Shown here piece by piece: positions 22,603 to 33,001 of a DNA stretch of 64,000 nucleotides. The stretch is from Incurvaria masculella (taxonomy: Eukaryota; Arthropoda; Insecta; Lepidoptera; Incurvariidae). The stretch's first letter is position 1, and every line of letters begins with the position of its first letter. Made by a program: the position numbers and the translations under genes. Where the stretch lies: positions 568,001 to 632,000 of the forward strand of contig OX335665.1 in NCBI GenBank assembly GCA_946894095.1, given 5' to 3'. The notes under the pieces were generated by a model, which ran no database searches, was not told where the DNA came from, and worked only from the letters and a program-made list of their open reading frames with translations.

Positions 22603-24226
22603 ATTTCATTTCATTTCATTTATTTATTCAACTTCTGGTAGTAAAACTACACTAAGTCATGTCACAATTTGATTGATCCGCGGATTCGATCAACCAGTGA
22701 AGAAGAACCCGCAAAGAAACTTCACTGGTCTATAAATTATGTTTTTTTTTTGGTCTTTTTTTTTTTCGTCCACATAAATGATATGACACAATTATGATTT
22801 CATACCTAAATGCTACTGCCAAACTTACATTGGTAGAACGGTCTGGAGCAAAGAACTAAGGACTACGAGGAAACAACAAACCACAATATGAAAAGTCTTA
22901 ATTAATAAATAAATTACTTAACTTAATAACCTAATCATTATACATATTGAGTATTTATTTCGGGTGTAAACGCCTTCGTCAACTTAACAGCTATGTCGGG
23001 TGTACAGAGCCCTCGTCAATTTTGATACAGATAAAGTGTATCAAATCAATATAATATAATATATACAAAATACTACCATTGTAGTGTCAATGTCAAAATA
23101 AAATTAATATAAATTGTACAATTACGTACTTGTCCTAGAATATTAAATCACTAAAGAGGGTTTTATCATAGAGAGCCTCGTTCAAATTGTAATACTCTTT
23201 ATTAAGTAGTACTAATTTTATCTTATTTTTAAATTTATTAAGAGGCAAATTTCTAATTTCTACAGGTAATTTGTTGTAAAATCTAACACTATTGTGAATA
23301 AAGCTTTTTGAAGTTTTAGCTCGTCTGTGTTTGGTACATTGTATATTAAACTTATTTCTAGTATCATGGTCATGTACATCAGAGTTAAGGGTAGACATTT
23401 CTATTGTTTTTTTTGCATATATGATATTTTGATAAATATACTTATTTGCGAGTGTCATAATCCCAAGTTCCTTAAAAACATTTCTACACGAGTCTCTGAC
23501 TCTCATGGTTAAGATATTTCGCAAGGCTCTTTTTTGCAATAAAAATATACGATTTGCATCGGATGCATTTCCCCAAAACATCAGGCCATATGACATGAGA
23601 CTGTCAAAATAAGCATAATAGACAGCCTTGGCTGCTTGGATACCACATAATTCCTTTATTTTTTTGATAGCGTAGCGTGCTGCACTAAGTTTACCAGCTA
23701 GTTTATCTATATGTGCTTTCCATGTTAGCTTATTATCAAACATCACTCCCAGGAAATTGATTTCATTTGCCATATTTAGGGACATATCGTTGACCATTGT
23801 ATTATCTAACATACGTCTATTTGTTCCTAGAGCAAAGTGCATTAAATTGGTTTTGTTAACATTAAGCAGCAAATTATTACTCTGAAACCATGAATGTAGG
23901 GAAGCAATAGTAGTTACAAGCGACTCCCGCAACAAATCTATATTTATATTATCTAAAACAAGAGAAATATCATCAGCGAACATCACCAATTCTACATTGT
24001 TCGATATGCAACCAGAAATATCATTAACATAGATGAGGAAGAGCAAAGGACCCAAAATAGACCCCTGTGGTACTCCCATGCTGATGGGTTCTGTGTTTGA
24101 TTTTATACCTTGCACGTAACAAATCTGCTGCCTATTACAAAAGTATGATTTAAACAGATCTAATTCCTTTCCTCTAATACCATAATGATCTAATTTTATC
24201 ATCAATATGTTGTGATTTACACGGTC
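22603..24226 (-). mobile_element. 5'-truncated non-LTR retrotransposon insertion
   Basis: Minus-strand LINE of about 1.6 kb. The 3' end, at the low coordinate, finishes in (GAAAT)n repeats. The 5' end is truncated within the reverse transcriptase. A 7-bp target duplication CACGGTC occurs at 22596-22602 and 24220-24226. The 3' untranslated region contains CCGCGGATTCGATCAACCAG (plus-strand reading), also found in the fragment at 35637. Confidence 0.9.
23135..24205 (-). pseudogene. LINE reverse transcriptase, C-terminal part
   Basis: A 356-residue open frame, N-terminally truncated by the LINE's 5' end, so the ATG is fortuitous. It carries the RT block GVPQGSILGPLLF (residues about 44-56) and the catalytic FADD (76-79). 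Further on are FLGVMFDNKLTW (thumb-side motif) and the LINE C-terminal signature SYGLMFWGNASDANRIFLLQ. Its role was target-primed reverse transcription of LINE RNA. The motifs fit the CR1/Jockey group; the exact clade is not assigned. The frame is intact to the stop, which suggests a recent insertion, but it lacks the endonuclease and RT N-terminus and cannot be autonomous. Confidence 0.88.
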
Positions 24227-24353
24227 GATTATACATACATACTTGTCACATTCCTTAAAATAAATTTATTTTATTCGACACTTCAAGGGTATTTATCACT
24301 AAAGTGCTGATTATCTTGTACTGGTATTGATTCCAAGATTCTAAGAAAGGCCC

Positions 24354-24729
24354 TTAAGGTCGGCCCGTAAGCATCAGAAAATTTCGCCTCCCATACAAAC
24401 ATAGTTTACTAATAATTTGAAAACCGCTGTTCCAACTTACTTGATATTTGGTATCTAATATTAGGCTACAAATATCTGTGTCTGCATGCCTTTTTTTTTT
24501 CGGTAAATGTATTCTGGGTCAAACCACAGAGAAAACAAAATTCGTATGAAGATTTTCTTTTTGCTTTCATTTCATTCGGTTTGGATTTTTCAAAAAATCA
24601 AAAGCGTGCAGACACAGATACTTGTTACCTGATATTAGATATTCAATATCAATTTCATTGGAATAGCGGTTTCCAAATGATTAGTAAACTACGTTTGTAT
24701 GGGGGACATAGCTTACGGGCCGTTCTTAA
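24354..24729. repeat. foldback MITE with TTAA ends
   Basis: TTAA at 24354-24357 and 24726-24729. Arms of about 130 bp share CGGCCCGTAAGC, CCATACAAAC and TATCTGTGTCTGCA. The A/T-rich loop is around 24490-24590. Confidence 0.88.
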
Positions 24730-24771
24730 CATATGGCGATTAAGCAAATCAGCAGTAAGTAAAAAAAGTCC

Positions 24772-25015
24772 TAAGCCTGGTTTCCACCAAGTGCTGATTT
24801 ATTTTATTGTCACTATGGGCATTTTTCTGATGACTAATATTTTTTAGATGCTTTTATTTTATCGTTGAGTAATCCACCTCCGAAAGTTATTGTTTAAAAC
24901 GCGCAAAAAATTCGATGTTTGAACAAACACTGAAAAAAAAAACAATGAAAAAACACTATTTCTTAATCCCAATGGTAACCAGCATCTAGTTCGATCAAAA
25001 AATCAATAGTTAGGT
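24772..25015. repeat. fragments of the 33002 foldback and of M2
   Basis: GCCTGGTTTCCACCAAGTGC (24776-24795) matches the 33002 element. From about 24825, GTTGAGTAATCCACCTCC and CATCTAGTTCGATCAA are M2 interior sequence. Both are truncated. Confidence 0.6.
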
Positions 25016-25384
25016 GAAAAGGACACATCTAACAAAATAAAACCAGCAACTCACCGCTAACTGAAACTATACTTAACTGAATATAAAATTTCCTCCATGT
25101 CCGCCGAAATAAATATTTAATTGTATGGAATGAATGTTGAAAATTTGCCTTCAACTGAAACCAAAATAAAAATTGTGAAAAGACTAGAAGCGTACACATT
25201 TGATACGCTTTTTACACAATTAAATTTAAATATTGTTTTTCCATTATAGCGAAACAAAATTGATCACTTAATTAGCATAAACCGTTACTAAAAGGCAAAT
25301 AGCCGGAAAAACCACACGCAATGAATATTATGAGATCGGAGATTTAGATTTAAGTCAGTCGAAAGAAAAGAGACTTCAATTCAA
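25016..25384. other. unassigned
   Basis: Nothing recognised. Confidence 0.45.
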
Positions 25385-25540
25385 TTCGTCACGGATGCGA
25401 GCTGCTTTATCGTTCAGAATCCATGTAAAACTGTAGGTCCCTATACCATCGCGTTAGTTGAAAGATAGTCGAAGCGGCCACTATACACTGTCCGTATTTT
25501 CCATCCAATTCAATGATCGGAAGGTCCCTAGGCACCTTTG
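25385..25540 (+). mobile_element. S-tRNA SINE fragment with internal deletion
   Basis: CACGGATGCGAGCTGCTTTA and AAAACTGTAGGTCCCTATAC, then ACCATCGCGTT and TGTCCGTATTTTCCATCC. Head and tail are lost. Confidence 0.7.
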
Positions 25541-25733
25541 AAAAATATACCTATTTGTAAAAGTATTATTTTCAGAAGCTTCACGATATTCACTATAAGC
25601 ACACTTTGGCCAAATACTATCGGTCGCAGTACTTAGAAATATTCGAAAACTGTTTATTATTGCTGCTGGCTGGTTGCTGGATTTAAGGGACAAACTGCCT
25701 GAGGATATAAACTATAAAACGTCCAAACCGATA

Positions 25734-26262
25734 TTAAGGTGGGCCATCCCGCTCAACTCTCCGTACAAACGGGGAAAGAAGATCACGCCCATATTTCTTT
25801 TCAGAGATCCCAAATTTTGCCCAAAATAGCTTTATTTGATCGAACTAGATGTCTGATGACCGTTGGCATTGTAAAATTGTGTTTTATTTCTAAGTTATAA
25901 GGTCCGAAAGTTCCAATTTTTTGCGCGTTTTATATATTAACTTTGGAGGTGGATTACGCAATGATAAAGTAAGAATATCTTAAAAAGATTAGTCATCAGA
26001 CATAGCTTATTTATTTAAGATCTATTCTGTTCTAATAAATAATAAAAATCTATTAGGTTTTTGTTAAATTTTTGACTACAGCGGTCGTGGTTTACTTTTA
26101 GCTATAAGTCGTTTTGTAATTAAAATTTTCGTAAAGCTTACCAAATCATACACTATGCACATTGTCTTTAATGTGGACATGTTGCATCTTCCTCATCACG
26201 GAGCCTGTCTTATTCTTTAAAACAGAGAAATGAGTTAGTCCCGCCGGGTTGGGCCACCTTAA
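25734..26262 (-). repeat. M2 MITE, complete copy
   Basis: TTAA 25734-25737 and 26259-26262; ends TTAAGGTGGGCCATCCCGC and CCGGGTTGGGCCACCTTAA. About 40 bp of the usual subterminal block (AGAGCGCAACAGCACG) is missing near 26229. Confidence 0.9.
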
Positions 26263-26862
26263 GAGGATAATGAGGTCATCAACTTCCGTTCAATGGCTCG
26301 TGCCTGTTTCCCCAGTTTAATTAAGGAATATGATTCACATATGTTGCACATTAAATAAATAACCTGAGAGCTACGTCTGTACTTTTTTTTTTATAACCGT
26401 ACTTGTATCAACTATGTACTCCTTTTTGTATTTGAATACAAATTTATAAATGCGTATAATACGGATATAAGTAAATGTATAACCGAAGTAGCTCTCAATT
26501 GATTCATTTATAATTTGTAATTTTTAATAAACCATGCCATGCATAAAACCTTATTTCCGTCTATGAAACATTGAACTAACAGCAAAACAATTACTTGAAT
26601 TGCCACTTATTTATTCAACTCGGTGATTTAAACCCGGACACAGACTTGAACCAGTATTTAGTGAAGGGTCTTAGAAATTTACTTGGCCTTGGAGCCACAA
26701 ACCGATTCGCCTAATTAATAGAAATAATAAAAGTTAAGATTTTTTTTGTACGTATAAGGAAATGCGAAAATATAATAAATGAGACATTTTGTGTTTCTTT
26801 TCAAACCTCACAAAAAATAAAAAAAGTGGCATTATGATTCATATACACAATACAATACAATG
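26263..26862. other. unassigned
   Basis: AT-rich; no feature supported. A weak tRNA-like reverse segment near 26620-26700 was judged too degenerate. Confidence 0.45.
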
Positions 26863-27246
26863 TCAGCCTCAATGGCCCAGTGGCGCGACACTTCGGCGAT
26901 CGCTCTCCGAAGTTAAGCAACGCTGGGTCCGGTCTGGTCTTGGATGGGTGACCATTCGACCGTTGAGAGGGGCTGGCCGTGGTTCGGATTCCACGTTAAA
27001 CTGTAGGTCCCCTTCCCTACTTACTAGGTGGTAGGGTTTATCCCGCCCGGGTTCGTACCATCGCATTGGATGAACGATGGTCGAAGCGGCAATGAAAATT
27101 GTACGTGTTTTCCATCCAGTTCAATGTAGCCGTGCAATATAAGGAAGGTTCTGGCATGGCACCTAGTTCCCATGTGGTGTGTTGGGCTAATACCATGACA
27201 GAAGGTGTGGTATTAGCCATCCATGTCCAGTCACATAAAAAAAAAA
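26863..27246 (+). mobile_element. S-5S SINE, reference copy
   Basis: The clearest example of the composite head. TGGCCCAGTGG at 26873-26883 fits tRNA box A. The 5S rRNA-like part is at about 26899-26956, with CCGAAGTTAAGCAACG (5S box A region) and TTGGATGGGTGACC (5S box C). CGTGGTTCGGATTCCACG at 26978-26995 forms a 5-bp stem with a 7-nt loop and holds a box B. The body (27000-27125), the tail (27126-27235) and an A-run follow. Transcribed, if at all, by Pol III; mobilised by a LINE in trans. It lacks an ORF. Confidence 0.92.
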
Positions 27247-27485
27247 CATAGCGGCAAAACAAAAATTTACATATTTTTTTCATGTCGTAAGACTCTAAGA
27301 ATACAGTGAATTGTATTTTTATACAAATTCTAAAATCCAAATTTGCGATTTAAGAATTATGCAAATTTTACTCAATTCATAAATAAAATTTCGATACAAG
27401 AAAAGTTTTAACACCAAGACTTCATTCACTCGAATAGAAGCATACATTTTATGTGTTAGCTCAAATGTAGGCTACCAATGGAACA

Positions 27486-27741
27486 AAAGCTGGCCAAGTG
27501 CGAGTCGGACGTAGGGTTCCGTACCATCGTGCAAGATTTAACACAAAAAATCACGGGTTTTCTATCGAATACTTTAAATAAAAAAAAAATAATTTATGGT
27601 ATTCGTTCTTGTAGCGGCAAAATAAATACATACTCTGTGAAAATTTCAGCTGCCTACCTATTACGGTTGATGAGACGGACAGACAGCGGAGGCTTAGTTA
27701 TAGGGTTTGGTTTGACACCTTTTGGTTACGGAACCCTAAAA
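27486..27741 (+). mobile_element. M1 element
   Basis: TGGCCAAGTGCGAGTCGGAC, GTAGGGTTCCGTACCATCG, AGCGGCAAAATAAATAC, then GGTTACGGAACCCTAAAAA. The microsatellite is almost absent (GACGGACAGACAG). Confidence 0.86.
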
Positions 27742-27897
27742 ATTGTTCGTGTTTTCCATCCAGTTCAATGTAGCCATGCTCATAAAGGTAAGGGCCAGGC
27801 ATGGCACCTCATTCCTTCATGATTGTGGTGTTTTGGGCCAATATCATAACGCTAGCTGTGTAGTATTAGCAATCCATGTCAGGTTGCCATGAAAAGC
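27742..27897 (+). mobile_element. S-tRNA SINE 3' fragment
   Basis: Starts inside the body (TTGTTCGTGTTTTCCATCC) directly after the M1 end and runs to the tail CATGTCAGGTTGCCATG. Confidence 0.75.
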
Positions 27898-27911
27898 AAT
27901 CCTTTCCTATT

Positions 27912-27942
27912 TTCGCCGAGCGGAGCCGGGTACCTCAGCTAG
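27912..27942 (+). mobile_element. Helitron 3' terminus, solo
   Basis: GAGCGGAGCCGGGTACCTC followed by AGCTAG and host T. The same terminus, with its CTAG end, occurs on the minus strand at 30987. No matching 5' end is visible nearby. Confidence 0.65.
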
Positions 27943-28265
27943 TACAAAGATATATTTGACCAATGTAGAGCTGTGTCCGCCACCACGGTACCGCCGTACT
28001 TTCACTGGCTGCGCCGGCACGTCCCGGCGCGCTGGCGTGAAGTAAGTGACAGAATGCGAACCGGTTTTGATGTAAATCTAGATTCGATTAAAAACTGGAG
28101 CGGGTTTTTTGTCAATGCAAACAAGTGAGGTAACATCAATAAATATGTATCAAGTACCCTGTAATATGGTATATTAGCTGATCTTAAGGGGCTGTTAGCA
28201 CCTGATTGCAATGAATTGCTTAAGGCGCTGGTATAAGCCAAAACGTGAAGTTTGTCGAGGCACCC
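27943..28265. other. unassigned
   Basis: GC-rich to about 28060, then AT-rich. The antisense ORF over this region runs into the neighbouring SINE and is not credited. Confidence 0.4.
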
Positions 28266-28678
28266 GTTGAGTGGCTCGTAGCCTAGTGGCGCGGGGACTG
28301 GTATAGCGCACCAGAGGCCTGGGTTCAATACCAACATGCACCGCTGTCTTTCTCTTTCCGAGTTCGATAAGTGCATTTTTTCGTCACGAATGCGAGCTGC
28401 TCCATGGTTCGGAATCCATGTAAAACTGTAGGTCCCCTTCACCTACTAGGTGGTAGGGTTTAAGCCCGTCCGGGTTGGTACCATCGCATTTGATGAAAAG
28501 ATGGTCGAAGCGGCAATGAAAAATTGTCCGTGTTTTCCATCCAGTTCAATGTAGCCGCGCTCATAAAGGGAAGGTCCTGGCATGGCACCTAATTCCTTCG
28601 GGAATGTGGTGTATTGGGCTATTATCATAACGGTAGTTGTGTGGTATTAGCCATCCATGTCAGGTCGCATAAAAAAAA
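28266..28678 (+). mobile_element. S-tRNA SINE, reference copy
   Basis: Head TGGCTCGTAGCCTAGTGG (box A) and CTGGGTTCAATACC (box B), then CTTTCTCTTTCCGAGTTCG, TGCGAGCTGCTCCATGG and the shared body with CCGGGTTGGTACCATCGC. The tail is TTGTGTGGTATTAGCCATCC with GCATAAAAAAAA. Full length at about 412 bp. Confidence 0.92.
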
Positions 28679-29569
28679 CCCCCTAGCTTAGTGTGATGGT
28701 AAGAAATAGGATTATAAAAATATATTATTCCTCTTCTAGCGATCAACCTATTTTTTGGTTAATTATATATTTGCATTTACATAAAATATGTGTTTAAGAA
28801 AAGGTGTCAATGTCTGAGCTATTTTGACCATGCATTTACATTTAAATGGAAGTGAAATGATTTGTTTTTGTATAGATGTAATTCATACCTATCTTTATCG
28901 AAAATATTGGTATTATATTTCAAATGCTAAAAACTGTTTTGAAAATTATGAATAATCAATATATATTGAATCCCAAAACTATTAACGACCGATTTATAAG
29001 TCTGAAGTTCCATTACTCAGGCGTTTGTTGACTAGCCCTAGCACCTTAAATACAAAACTAGGGCTAGGTTCCTACTTAATTTTTATTGTAAGCAAATGTT
29101 GAAATTTGATGCGTTCTATGTCATCACGGTCGACTTATTAAACCAGTATAGTGGGTACTAGATAGTGTCCATAGTTCAACTCACTTAATTACACATACTT
29201 CGCAACACTTACCTTAATAATGTTAACCAGAGCTTGTTTTCTTTGATTCCATTGAACATACTATAATTATTTTCTGCTCGACAGATCATCGATTGGAACA
29301 AATGAAGGCGATTAACATTTCGACAGCTTTTGTTTATGTTGCAATATATTAATTTAGATTCGTACTAAATGAATTGTAACATCAAGATTCGAGAACATAA
29401 TGCAGTGTTTATTTGTATGATTTTTTAGATTCATGCTTTTGGTTACTTTTTGAGTTGCTAAAGTTGGTTCGTTATTTTGTGTGTTGTAATATAAAATAAC
29501 AAACAAAAGGTGAAAAAATTCAAATTCAAAAGCTTTATTACATTAGTACAATCGCGAGCAAGGCACAAA
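28679..29569. other. unassigned AT-rich stretch
   Basis: Nothing recognised. The CTAGCCCTAG-type inverted words near 29031-29065 are a short hairpin only. Confidence 0.45.
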
Positions 29570-30051
29570 ATAGTTCTATAGCACTTTGGCACCGTCTCTG
29601 TTTTTATAATACATTCTTCGTGATGATGAGGACGCAACACGTCCACAAATCAAACAATACGCATATTGTTTGATTTAGTCCGATTTACAATTTGTTTTAT
29701 TATAAAACGACTTATAGTTTAAAAGTAGATCACGAACGCTTCAGTAAAAAACGAAAATAAATTGATTTTGAATCTTCATGCAACAAGCTAGGCTTGAAGA
29801 ATAAGGTTTTTAATTTTTTTTGTTTAATTGTTGAGTACGTCCAAACTTATTATGTAAAACACGCGAAAAATTCAAAATTAGGAACCTTATAAATTATAAA
29901 CCAAACACAAATTTACAATACCAATGGTTAGTAAGCATCTAGTTTGATCCAATAAATCTGTTTTTAGTATAAATTTGGATCTACGACAAGAAATAGGTAT
30001 GCGCATGAACTTTTTCCAAGTTTTATGGGGATTTGAGCAGGAAGACCTTAA
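29570..30051 (+). repeat. M2 MITE, old copy
   Basis: Family order is kept (AAAACGACTTATAG, CACGCGAAAAATTC, AAACCAAACACAA, CGACAAGAAATAGG) and TTAA remains at 30048-30051, but the left end is eroded. Confidence 0.7.
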
Positions 30052-30417
30052 CATAAAAACCACAAGAAAAAATAGAAAATAAATATAATAAAGGACGAAC
30101 GACCTTCAGTAAGTCCTGCCCCCTAAACTAGTCCTTAGACTGTATTATAGGGGACCGCATTCAAGTCTGTTCGTATGTATGAGTTGACTTGTATGAAACA
30201 GCATTGCATGCTGAGTAGAAACATCTTCCAAAATATACTAATTCATTCTGCCTACCCCAAATACACCATGATGTGTACCCATTATACGATGTAGTGGGAA
30301 AAATCAATCACATATTTATACCTTTAAATATGTGATTTTCGAAATGTTAAAGTTTTGTCACTACATATCAACTTATTATTTTTATGTATTTAATGGAGAC
30401 GACATGACCGTTATCTC

Positions 30418-30540
30418 ATTAATCTGAGTTTCAGCGACATCTACATTTGAAGCCAAAGAGCTACCTATACTTTTTTAGATTATTTTCAAAATCGGATTAC
30501 AATGCTTCAAATGTAGATGTCGCTGAAACTTAGATTAATA
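30418..30540. repeat. small foldback element
   Basis: TTAATCTGAGTTTCAGCGAC and ATCTACATTTGAAGC on the left are mirrored by GCTTCAAATGTAGATGTCGC and TGAAACTTAGATTAAT. Flanking 30052-30417 and 30541-30986 hold nothing else recognised. Confidence 0.87.
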
Positions 30541-30986
30541 TCAACTTATGTATGGCATTATTGCATGCACTAATTTCTTAGACTGGAGCGCGCCATCTCT
30601 AGGTAATGTTATTGTTAAATATTGTCTGTCTTCTTTCTCTTGATGTCTCACAGAGATAGTGCCTTCCAGCCTTAGTTTTGTAAATTTTCTCGCAAATCAT
30701 TAACCAACAAAGGGCGCCTTACCAACAGTGACATATCGTAACGACACGGAATACAAAAACGCGTTTGGTAACAAAATTTAAAAGTTACGAAAATGCCGGT
30801 TATGTCACGCGAGCTTTGCGAAACTAGTCGCGTGCGCACCGGGAATCGCTCGTGTATTGGTGATGCACTAGCATCGACAATTTCTTCTTACAGGGAAGTC
30901 ACAAACATTACCAGTCAAAAGGATTTGCCTAGGAACATTTGGGTTTGTAAATGTTGAACCTATACCTCGATTAATATATTTATTAA

Positions 30987-31268
30987 CTAGCCGAGGTACC
31001 CGGCTCCGCTCGGGTCAATGTCGTTTCGGACTGATATCGAGCTAAATTATATGCTGGATAGTAACCCAAAGGGCTGATCCAAAAGGCTAGATTTTTTCCT
31101 ACTTACTTGATATTTTGGACAATTCACACATTATCGTTATCAATTGTAGCCTATGTGTTATTCTGATGTATAAGCTATAATATTATAAAGTTTAATTAAA
31201 ATCCATTCAGTGGTTTTTACGTGAAAACAAACATCCATACTTACAAACTTTGGCGTTTATAAGTAGGA
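30987..31268 (-). mobile_element. non-autonomous Helitron, 282 bp
   Basis: On the minus strand it begins TCCTACTTATAAACGCC at 31268 and ends GGGTACCTCGGCTAG at 30987, preceded by the short hairpin-forming CCGAGCGGAGCCGGG. It lies between host A and T as Helitrons do (A at the 5' side, T at the 3' side on the minus strand). No Rep/helicase coding; a rolling-circle element mobilised in trans. Confidence 0.83.
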
Positions 31269-31859
31269 TTACTTATTAAAAAAAAAACTTAAAAAGCCGT
31301 CTCTCGTTCGGCCTTTTGGTAACTTAGGAACCGCTCAACCGATTTGGATGTAGTTGGACTTTCGCTTAACTCGATTTTTCCTTTTAGGGAGTAGGGTTAT
31401 AACACTTTAGCTCGAAAAAAGCCGCGAGAATTTTATAAGCCTCTTTTTTTCAGATGGAATAAGATTTGATTTCGCAGTTATTAAAAAAAAACAAATTCAG
31501 TTTCTTCAACAAAGGAAGTGTCATAGAATAACGCAGTCATTGAATACATTTGGAACATTTTTATCTGCTGTATGCTTTCGTTGTTTTTAATTAACCTATG
31601 AATGTGCGCAATCTTATAACTTAATAATTAACATATATTAACGCACGTCGACAAACTGCGTTAATTACGTAACATATAATTTTGCATTTTCATCCACTTT
31701 CATCGCTTTGAAAAGTGAAACGTCAACGGAATATCGTTCACACAGCAACATTAAAGTATACCCACCGTAGGAATCACCCAGAGCGCACAATCAATCACAA
31801 AAGGGTCACAGCACTGAACCACTGTATCCTCGAGGGGCGTAAGTGACAGATTAGACAGT
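31269..31859. other. unassigned
   Basis: No supported feature. The segment 31297-31460 has a moderately GC-rich patch (AACCGCTCAACCGATTTGGA), wording common at LINE or Helitron edges. Confidence 0.4.
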
Positions 31860-31978
31860 ATATAACTCACTACATGCGTATATATTGTCGTGCGTATACG
31901 CCGGAGGCTTCGCAGCGTCCGAGCGGTACGGCGGCGGTCGCGTACTGGCTTGCTTGTTGCTTTTGCTGCGACTTCGGA
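31860..31978 (+). other. possible first exon, unidentified
   Basis: GC-rich island in AT-rich surroundings with an ATG at 31874 and a consensus-like donor GAGGTGAGT at 31977-31985. The frame from 31874 includes a hydrophobic run AAVAYWLACCFCC, as in a signal peptide. An M1 fragment interrupts the sequence 50 bp later. No homology recognised. Confidence 0.2.
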
Positions 31979-32031
31979 GGTGAGTTTAGCCTCGGTTTAC
32001 GCTGGACCGATTACGAGGAAAGATGCTTTTT

Positions 32032-32156
32032 CCGTCCGTCCGTCCGCCCTTCCGTCCGTCCGTCTGTCACAGGGCTGTATCTCATGAACTGTAATAGATA
32101 TTCAGTTCAAAATTTTCACAGAATTTGTATTTATTTTGCCGCTATGAGAAACAGTT
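32032..32156 (-). mobile_element. M1 element, partial
   Basis: Interrupted CCGT repeats, GCTGTATCTCATGAACTGTA, AATTTTCACAGAATTTG and TTTTGCCGCTAT. Both ends are missing. Confidence 0.8.
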
Positions 32157-32157
32157 A

Positions 32158-32475
32158 TCTCTTTCCCTAAAATATGTTTGAGAGAGGTGATGGCTGCACC
32201 CGGCGTGATGCTCGTGAACGGGTGCTGTTTGTGGGGACTGGCCTGCTCCAGTTGGCAACATGTTAGTTGGTGGGGATAGTCTTGGTAAATTAAATGATAT
32301 TTGTTATGAACTGTTGCATACGGCATGAATTGTTAATTTTCGTGAATTCATGTTGATTTAGTGTTTTACCCATGGTTTAGTTAAAAAAAATGACAAACGC
32401 TATTGTAAATTTAGGCGTTGAAAAAAAAAATGGCGGAATTTCTTGCTAGTTCTTCTTCGCTGTGTTTTGTTTTGT
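32158..32475 (-). repeat. two dispersed repeat fragments
   Basis: 32158-32272 (CGGCGTGATGCTCGTGAACG, TGGGGACTGGCCTGCTCC) is the inverse of 61477-61590. 32273-32475 (TTGTTATGAACTGTTGCATA, TCTTGCTAGTTCTTCTTCGC) is the inverse of the LINE-3'-type blocks at 11975 and 61012. Confidence 0.6.
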
Positions 32476-32648
32476 TGAACTGGCCAATGTTCAGGTTAAA
32501 GAATATTTTATTTCCCAAAAGAACATTACACTAACTTATATGAGAAACATTAAATTTAGTATTAGTATGTTGCGTTGTTGCGTTGCGGTTACAATACAAT
32601 TAATTAATAGTTAGAACCTTAATATAAATATAAAGTATGAGAAAGTTA

Positions 32649-32990
32649 GTCTAAGTTATTAGCAAAATATTTTTTAACAGCTGTCTTCAAAATGTCATCG
32701 GACTCTAGGTTTTTTATTCCATTTGGAAGCTTATGAAATATTTGTACACCATCATATAGCAAAGTTCTTTTACCGTAAAGTGTGCGAGGAGTGGGGACGC
32801 GTAGGTTAATGTGACAAATCCGAGTGCAGTGTACTGTCTATGGATGATGAATAAACAATACAACACAATTATTCATCGAATTGTTTTAAATATCTAGTCT
32901 TGATTGAGTTGTCTCTAGCGAGATCGTGTCTCTAATCTGCATCCTCTAACAACGTCTAACTTTTGTGCATCAAGACTAGCAGACTTTTTA
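32649..32990 (-). pseudogene. LINE ORF2 C-terminal fragment
   Basis: The minus-strand translation ends HKLPNGIKNLESDD ... AVKKYFANNLD and stop, preceded by INLRVPTPRTLYG. This is the usual ending of CR1/Jockey-group ORF2 (basic stretch, FY/FHKLP motif). The fragment before it is shifted and broken. Confidence 0.6.
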
Positions 32991-33001
32991 TAACAATACA
33001 T

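Larger units (their letters stand above)
22262..24263. repeat. M3 foldback element split by a LINE
   Basis: The left arm starts near 22262 (TTTTCGTACTAAGCAGGTAC) and has the tRNA-like segment on the minus strand. The right arm runs to CACGGTC at 22602, is interrupted, and continues at 24220 with CACGGTCGATTATACATAC. Removing the insert restores the arm. Part of the central tRNA-like region is deleted. Confidence 0.85.

Noticed and set aside
26618..26700. Reverse-strand tRNA-like segment
   Set aside because: Box A and box B words are too degenerate and the arms do not pair.
26899..26956. 5S rRNA gene
   Set aside because: Only part of a 5S sequence is present, fused to a SINE body with an A-rich tail, and dispersed in single copies rather than in a tandem array.
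26869..27066. A 65-codon antisense ORF recurring in several places (20408, 26869, 42743)
   Set aside because: It lies antisense across the S-5S SINE head and body and recurs only because the SINE does. The reading frame has no selection signature visible and breaks in other copies.
28002..28442. 146-codon minus ORF
   Set aside because: Half of it is antisense S-tRNA SINE; no domain in the rest.
31297..31460. Possible extension of the 30987 Helitron
   Set aside because: The TC start at 31268 with host A next to it marks the border; sequence beyond it is different.
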